Assembly: GCA_021324545.1 (NCBI GenBank)
Contig: JAJPIX010000059.1
Location: 44,046 to 108,045 of the forward strand
Source: Alphaproteobacteria bacterium
GTDB lineage: Bacteria > Pseudomonadota > Alphaproteobacteria > Micropepsales > Micropepsaceae
DNA: 64,000 nucleotides
Direction: 5' to 3'
Every line of letters starts with the position of its first letter. Position 1 is the first letter of the stretch. The position numbers were made by a program, and so were the translations under genes. The notes below the pieces were generated by a model. That model was given only the letters and a program-made list of their open reading frames with translations. It was not told the DNA's origin and made no database searches. Positions 59,177 to 64,000 of this stretch are shown in pieces.

Positions 59177-60664
59177 TCAGTCGCCGGCAACTTCCTCGAG
59201 CATCACGTCGTGCCCCCAAAGCCTTTCGACGTGCGCGAGCACCATGTCTCGCGTGGAATCGTGAAGCGGAATTCCGCGATGCATCCGGTGCTCGAGGAAG
59301 AGCTTGCGATCACCCTTCAGGTCCACATCGGCGACCTGAATGTTGGGATCGGCAACCCCCGTGTCGTACTGGCGCGCAAGCGCCGAGCGGATCTTGCGGT
59401 AACCGGTCTCGTTATGGATCGAGGCGACGCGGAACACCGCGTCTTCCGCCTTGTCTGACAGCTGAAACAGGCGCAGATCGCGCATTACCTTGGGCGACAG
59501 AAACTGTTCGACGAAGCTTTCGTCCCGAAAGTTCGCCCAGGCGTTCTTCAGCGTTCCAACCCAATCGCCACAACCCGCAAATTGCGGGAACCAGTCGCGG
59601 TCTTCCTCTGTGGGATCGAGACAGATCCGCTTGATGTCCGCCATCATCGCGTAACCGAGCGCGTAGGGATTGATCTGGCTGAAACGCCGGTCGTCGAAAT
59701 CCGGCTGGAACACCACGCTTGTATGGCTGTGGAGGAACTCCAGGATCGAGCCTTCCGTGATGAGGCCGCGGTCGAACATCAGATTCATGATCTCGTGATG
59801 CACAAAGGTGGCGCAACCTTCGTTCATCACCTTTGTCTGCCGCTGCGGATAGAAATATTGCGCGAGATTGCGCACGATGCGCAGAATTTCGCGCTGCCAG
59901 GCCTTCAGGGCCGGCGAATTCTTCTCGAGAAAATAGAGCAGGTTTTCTTCCGGCAACTTGAGATCGGGGCCGCCGTTTTCATCGGGATCCGGCGTCGGCG
60001 GCGCGCCCGGCGGCTCGATTCCGGCCGGAAGCGTCCGCCACAGTTCGCTGTAGGCTTCCTCGGCATAGGCCACGCGCCGCTTGTGTTTTTCCAGCACGCG
60101 CTCCTTTGAAGGACGCGGCGGCCGCTGATAGCGGAACACGCCCTGATCCATCAGCGCATGCGCGGAATCAAGGATCGCTTCCACCTCGTCGCGGCCATAT
60201 TTTTCTTCGCAGGCGGCGATGTATTTCTTCGCAAACGCCAGATAGTCCAGAATGCCTTCCGCGTTCGTCCACTGCTGGAAAAGATAGTTGTTCTTGAAGA
60301 AATGATTGTGGCCGAAGGCCGCGTGGGCCATGACGAGCGCCTGCATCGTCATGGTGTTTTCCTCGAGCAGGTAGGAAATGCAGGGGTTGGAATTGATGAC
60401 AATCTCGTAGGCAAGCGCAGTATAGCCGGCGCGGTAGAGCGTTTCCTCGCGCGCGAACAGCTTGCCGAAACTCCAGTGATTGTACATGAGCGGCATGCCG
60501 AGCGAAGAATACGCATCCAGCATCTGCTCCGACGAAATCACTTCGATCTGGTTCGGATAAACGTCAAGCTTGAGATCGCCCAGCGCGATATCTTCGATTG
60601 CCTTGTACGTGCGATCGAGAACCTCGAAGTCCCACTCGGCTTCGGTGAAGAGGGGGCCGCTCAT
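59177..60664 (-). CDS. SpoVR family protein (YcgB-like)
   Basis: Encodes 495 residues from the ATG at 60664. EAEWDFEVLDRTYKAIEDIALGDLKLDVYPNQIEVISSEQML is diagnostic of SpoVR/YcgB, and NEGCATFVHHEIMN and FLHSHTSVVFQPDFDD recur in it. In Bacillus it affects spore cortex formation; in proteobacteria it is stress related and acts with the PrkA-DUF444 pair. Here it closes that operon and overlaps the DUF444 gene by 4 nt. Confidence 0.95.
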   Translation of the reverse strand: MSGPLFTEAEWDFEVLDRTYKAIEDIALGDLKLDVYPNQIEVISSEQMLDAYSSLGMPLMYNHWSFGKLFAREETLYRAGYTALAYEIVINSNPCISYLLEENTMTMQALVMAHAAFGHNHFFKNNYLFQQWTNAEGILDYLAFAKKYIAACEEKYGRDEVEAILDSAHALMDQGVFRYQRPPRPSKERVLEKHKRRVAYAEEAYSELWRTLPAGIEPPGAPPTPDPDENGGPDLKLPEENLLYFLEKNSPALKAWQREILRIVRNLAQYFYPQRQTKVMNEGCATFVHHEIMNLMFDRGLITEGSILEFLHSHTSVVFQPDFDDRRFSQINPYALGYAMMADIKRICLDPTEEDRDWFPQFAGCGDWVGTLKNAWANFRDESFVEQFLSPKVMRDLRLFQLSDKAEDAVFRVASIHNETGYRKIRSALARQYDTGVADPNIQVADVDLKGDRKLFLEHRMHRGIPLHDSTRDMVLAHVERLWGHDVMLEEVAGD

Positions 60665-61977
60665 GATGCGCCCTCCGTTTTCTTGAAGAGCTCGTGGAAC
60701 ACCGGGAAGATGTCGGCAGGCTTGGAGATGCGTTTGGTGGCGAAGTTGGGCCAGATTTCCGCGACCGTGCGATAGGCACGCCACAGCTCGGCGCCGGATT
60801 CTTCGGAGGCGAAAACTTCCATTTCGCGCTCGTCCAGGATTTCGATATAGGCGTAATACTGGCACATCGGCATGATGATGCCGTTCAGCAGTTCCACGCA
60901 CCGGCGCGCATCGCCGGACTGCGTGTAGCCGTCGGATGCCTGCGCCGCATAAATGTTCCAGTCCGAAGTCGTGTAGCGCTCGCGCTGGATTTCCATCATC
61001 TTCTCCAGCGCGGTGGACACGATGGTGCCGCCGGACTGGCGCGAATAGAAGAACTCCTGCTCGTCCACCTCCTGCGCGTCATGCGTATGCCGGATGAAGA
61101 CGACATCCACCTTCTTGTAGCGGCGCTTCAGAAACAGATGGAGCAGCATGTAGAATCGCTTGGCGAGGTCTTTTTCGCGTTCGCCCATCGAACCCGACAC
61201 ATCCATCAGGCAGAACATCACCGCCTGGCTTGTGGGCACGGGCTGTTCGACGAAGGCGTTGAAGCGCACGTCCACGGGATCGATGAAGCCCACCCACTTG
61301 CGCCGCGCATTGGCTTTGGCGATCTGCTCCTTGAGCGCGACGATGGCGGCGCGCGTTTCCTCCGTCTGCGGCTCCTCGCTCTCCAGCGCCCCGAGCTTTT
61401 CCTCGAGCGCCTTCATGTCTTCGACTGTGGGCCGCTTGAGCGCCAGCCGGCGGCCGAAGGAGTTGCGCATGGTACGGATCAGGTTGATCTGGGTCGGCGA
61501 ACCGCTCGTGGTAATGCCGGCGCGGCGCCATGTCCTGGTCGGCGTTTCCTTGAGCGTGGTGCGGACCAGGTTCGGCAACTCAAGGTCTTCGAAGAAGATG
61601 TCGAGCACCTCTTCCTGCGTCATCGTGAATTCGAAGTCGTCCTCGCCTTCGCCGGAATCGGCGGCTTCCTTGCCGCGCGCTCCGCCTTCGCCCGAACGCG
61701 GCTTCTTGATTTCGTCGCCCGGCATGAACTCCTTGTTGCCGGGCAGCACGAAATCGCGTTCGCCGCCGGCCTTCGGGTCGAGGCGAAAGCGCGGTTCGCG
61801 CGTGCCTTTCGTGGAAATGCGGATCTTGCGGTCCTTGTCGATGTCGGCGACCGCCGAATCCTTGAGCGATTTCTGCACCGCCTCGCGGATCTGCTGGCGC
61901 GCGCGCCTGAGGAAACGCTGGCGGTTTCCAAGACTCTTGCCCTTGGGATTGAGGCGCCGGTCGATGAAGTGGGTCAT
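60661..61977 (-). CDS. yeaH: DUF444 family protein (YeaH/YhbH) with VWA-like domain
   Basis: Encodes 438 residues. After a basic start (MTHFIDRRLNPKGKSLGNRQRFLRRAR) and an acidic linker, the C-terminal von Willebrand A-like domain carries the metal site DVSGSMGE (DxSxS). Segments YFYSRQSGGTIVSTALEKMMEIQ follow. YeaH partners with the kinase YeaG (PrkA) in stress and nitrogen-starvation responses of E. coli. Gene order prkA-yeaH-spoVR is conserved. Confidence 0.95.
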   Translation of the reverse strand: MTHFIDRRLNPKGKSLGNRQRFLRRARQQIREAVQKSLKDSAVADIDKDRKIRISTKGTREPRFRLDPKAGGERDFVLPGNKEFMPGDEIKKPRSGEGGARGKEAADSGEGEDDFEFTMTQEEVLDIFFEDLELPNLVRTTLKETPTRTWRRAGITTSGSPTQINLIRTMRNSFGRRLALKRPTVEDMKALEEKLGALESEEPQTEETRAAIVALKEQIAKANARRKWVGFIDPVDVRFNAFVEQPVPTSQAVMFCLMDVSGSMGEREKDLAKRFYMLLHLFLKRRYKKVDVVFIRHTHDAQEVDEQEFFYSRQSGGTIVSTALEKMMEIQRERYTTSDWNIYAAQASDGYTQSGDARRCVELLNGIIMPMCQYYAYIEILDEREMEVFASEESGAELWRAYRTVAEIWPNFATKRISKPADIFPVFHELFKKTEGAS

Positions 61978-62002
61978 GGTGTGGCGCCGCTGACAGCGGC
62001 CC

Positions 62003-63946
62003 TCAGCCCGCCTTGTTCACGCGCATATACCATTCGACGAGCCGGCGCACCTGACGCGGCGTATATCCGCGCGCCAGCATGCGTTTGACGAACTCGTTGT
62101 GTTTGGTCTGCGTGTCGCTGTCCTTCTTGGATTCGAAGCTGATGACCGGCAGAAGATCCTCAACCTGCGTGAACATCCGCTTTTCGATCACGCTGCGGAT
62201 TTTCTCATATGCTGTCCAGGAGGGATTCTTGCCTTCGTTCTGCGCCCGGTAACGCAGCGCGAACTTCACCACTTCGTTGCGGAAATCCTTGGGATTGGCG
62301 ATTCCGGCGGGCTTTTCGATCTTGGAAAGCTCCACATCCAGGGCGGCGCGGTCAAGAAGCTGGCCGGTATCGGCATCCTTGTAATCCTGGTCTTCGATCC
62401 AGGCGTCGGCATAGGCAATGTAGCGATCGAAGAGGTTCTGGCCGTATTCGCCGTAGGATTCGAGATAGGCCTTCTGGATTTCCTTGCCGATGAATTCGGC
62501 ATAGCGGGGGGCCAGCTCGGCCTTGATGAATTCGAGATATTTCTTCTCGACGTCGTCTGGGAACTGTTCCCGCTTGATCGACTGTTCCAGGACGTACATC
62601 AGGTGCACCGGGTCGGCGGCGACTTCGTTCACGTCGTAATTGAAGGTTTCCGACAGCGTCTTGTAGGCGAAGCGCGTGGAAATACCGGTCATGCCCTCGT
62701 CAACGCCGGCGGCATCCTTGTATTCCTGCAGTGTCTTGGCCTTCGGGTCGGTATCTTTGAGCTTCTCGCCGTCATAGACGCGCATCTTGGAGACGAGATT
62801 GGAATTCTCATGCTCCTTGAGCCGGGTCATGACGCAGAACTTGGCCAGCATCTCGAGCGTTTCCGGCGAGCACGGCGCGCCGTCCAGCTCGCTGGCCTTC
62901 AGCAGCTTCTTGTAGATCTGCGTCTCTTCGGTCACGCGAAGCGAATAGGGCACGGTAACCACGCAGATGCGGTCAAGGAAGGCTTCGTTGTTGCGGTTGC
63001 TCTTGAACAGCGTCCATTCCGCCTCGTTGGAATGGGCAAGGATGATGCCGTTGAAGGGAATGGGGCCGAGCGTCTCGGTCCCGATGTAATTGCCCTCCTG
63101 CGTGGCGGTCAGAAGCGGGTGGAGCACCTTAATCGGCGCCTTGAACATTTCCACGAACTCAAGCAGGCCCTGGTTGGCCCGGCAGAGGCCGCCGGAGAAG
63201 GCATAGGCGTCCGGATCGTTCTGGCTGAAATGTTCAAGCTTGCGGATATCCACCTTGCCCGTGAGGGAGGAGATGTCCTGGTTGTTCTCGTCGCCGGGTT
63301 CCGTCTTGGCGACGGCAATCTGGCGCAACTTGGAGGGATATAGCCGCGCCACCTCGAACTTGGAGATGTCGCCGCCGAATTCATCCAGGCGCTTCACCGC
63401 CCACGGGCTCATCACCTGCCCCGTGCGGTGCGTTTCGATGCCATATTTGTCGGCCAGCAGCGAAGCCAGCTCCGCCGAACGGAAAAGGCCAAGAGGAGAT
63501 TCAAAAACGGGGCTGATCTGATCGCCGGCCTTGAGCACATAGATCGGATATTTCTCCATCATGTCCTTGAGCCGTTCGGCCAGCGACGATTTTCCGCCGC
63601 CGACCGGACCAAGCAGATAGAGAATTTGGCGCTTCTCTTCGAGGCCCTGCGCGGCGTGCTTGAAATAGCCGACGATGCGCTCGATGGTGTCTTCCATGCC
63701 GTAGAAGCCGTCGAAGGCCTTGTAGACCTTGATCGTGCGGTTGAAGAAAATGCGGCCGAGTCTCGGATCCTGCGCGGTGTCCACAAGCTCCGGCTCGCCG
63801 ATCGCCGCGACCATGCGTTCGGCCGGAGTGGCGTAGAGCATCCTGTCGTCGCGCGCCGCGAGCAGCCAGTCGCGCAGGGACATGCTTTCGAAGCGCTCCC
63901 GCGCATAGTCGCGGGTGAAGATGTCGAAGACGTCAAGCGTGCTCAT
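62003..63946 (-). CDS. prkA: PrkA family serine protein kinase / AAA+ ATPase
   Basis: Encodes 647 residues. The AAA+ core has Walker A GPVGGGKSSLAER near residue 118, and the PrkA C-terminal kinase-like region follows (DINEVAADPVHLMYVLEQSIKREQ and similar segments). PrkA/YeaG was described as a serine kinase and later shown to have AAA+ protease-like activity, so its biochemical role is debated. It heads the prkA-DUF444-spoVR operon; only the first 54 nt of its upstream region are in the window. Confidence 0.95.
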   Translation of the reverse strand: MSTLDVFDIFTRDYARERFESMSLRDWLLAARDDRMLYATPAERMVAAIGEPELVDTAQDPRLGRIFFNRTIKVYKAFDGFYGMEDTIERIVGYFKHAAQGLEEKRQILYLLGPVGGGKSSLAERLKDMMEKYPIYVLKAGDQISPVFESPLGLFRSAELASLLADKYGIETHRTGQVMSPWAVKRLDEFGGDISKFEVARLYPSKLRQIAVAKTEPGDENNQDISSLTGKVDIRKLEHFSQNDPDAYAFSGGLCRANQGLLEFVEMFKAPIKVLHPLLTATQEGNYIGTETLGPIPFNGIILAHSNEAEWTLFKSNRNNEAFLDRICVVTVPYSLRVTEETQIYKKLLKASELDGAPCSPETLEMLAKFCVMTRLKEHENSNLVSKMRVYDGEKLKDTDPKAKTLQEYKDAAGVDEGMTGISTRFAYKTLSETFNYDVNEVAADPVHLMYVLEQSIKREQFPDDVEKKYLEFIKAELAPRYAEFIGKEIQKAYLESYGEYGQNLFDRYIAYADAWIEDQDYKDADTGQLLDRAALDVELSKIEKPAGIANPKDFRNEVVKFALRYRAQNEGKNPSWTAYEKIRSVIEKRMFTQVEDLLPVISFESKKDSDTQTKHNEFVKRMLARGYTPRQVRRLVEWYMRVNKAG

Positions 63947-64000
63947 CGTTGCCGATCCCGTTATCGTCCTTCACGCCCTCCACGAATCATGTCGTGGCCC

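Noticed and set aside
1..64000. CRISPR array
   Set aside because: No regularly spaced repeat of 25-40 nt was found on either strand by eye, and no Cas gene is present.

Overview
The window looks like part of an alphaproteobacterial chromosome. It is GC-rich and densely coding. Gene order rpsF-rpsR-rplI, the run alr-mlaE-mlaF-radA-cvpA-purF-SDR next to dnaB, the TPR-bamB-der block, a class I lysyl-tRNA synthetase, a two-domain dCTP deaminase of the long alphaproteobacterial type and a perfect CtrA-type box (TTAA-N7-TTAAC) all point that way. I cannot place the genus from sequence alone.

Layout. 1-225: start of a secreted SCPU-domain protein (cut by the window edge). 330-1747: rpsF-rpsR-rplI with a structured leader. 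1876-6354: panB, then a TPR membrane protein, bamB and der. 6391-13376 (minus): alr, mlaE, mlaF, radA, cvpA, purF and an SDR, tightly packed. 13735-14836: a Cys/Pro/His-rich secreted protein and a ParE/RHH toxin-antitoxin pair. 14946-17871 (minus): dnaB and a cyclopropane-fatty-acid synthase, separated by REP-like palindromes. 18058-22078: GST, a protoglobin divergent from a Cys-tailed MarR regulator, a VOC protein and a TetR-YCII-YciI operon. 22097-29144 is an accessory stretch rich in regulator/target pairs: a truncated MFS gene with a quinone oxidoreductase and LysR, a TetR with a divergent saccharopine-dehydrogenase-like gene, a DHFR-like protein, an EVE-domain/nuclease-like gene broken by one in-frame TAG, and a Phd/VapC module flanked by two copies of the 3' end of guaA. 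29152-46239: housekeeping genes (guaA, rsmB, cnoX, Lon-N, Trm112, DUF971, pyrD, lysS, a DinG/XPD-type helicase) interleaved with a KirBac-like channel with an aberrant filter, an S24 repressor with its own operators and a hybrid kinase with degenerate phosphorelay domains. 46287-58567: dcd, an orphan DNA methyltransferase-like protein, a ParA/RHH pair, two PLP decarboxylases, a prolyl-4-hydroxylase-like enzyme, a DEGS-like desaturase and a tRNA-Gly. 59177-63946 (minus): the prkA-DUF444-spoVR stress operon.

How the parts fit. Most genes are core translation, envelope, nucleotide and replication functions. The most interesting non-core signals are: (i) a guaA 3' end duplication that brackets a lone addiction module, with an inactivated EVE/nuclease gene next to it whose predicted promoter lies in the displaced guaA fragment; (ii) several regulator genes whose operators can be read directly between -35 and -10 boxes; (iii) a KirBac family channel with SIPYS in place of TVGYG; (iv) a hybrid kinase whose receiver and Hpt domains lack key phosphotransfer residues; (v) a chromosomal ParA-RHH pair with a cysteine tail. 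All assignments come from reading motifs by eye; no database search was run.
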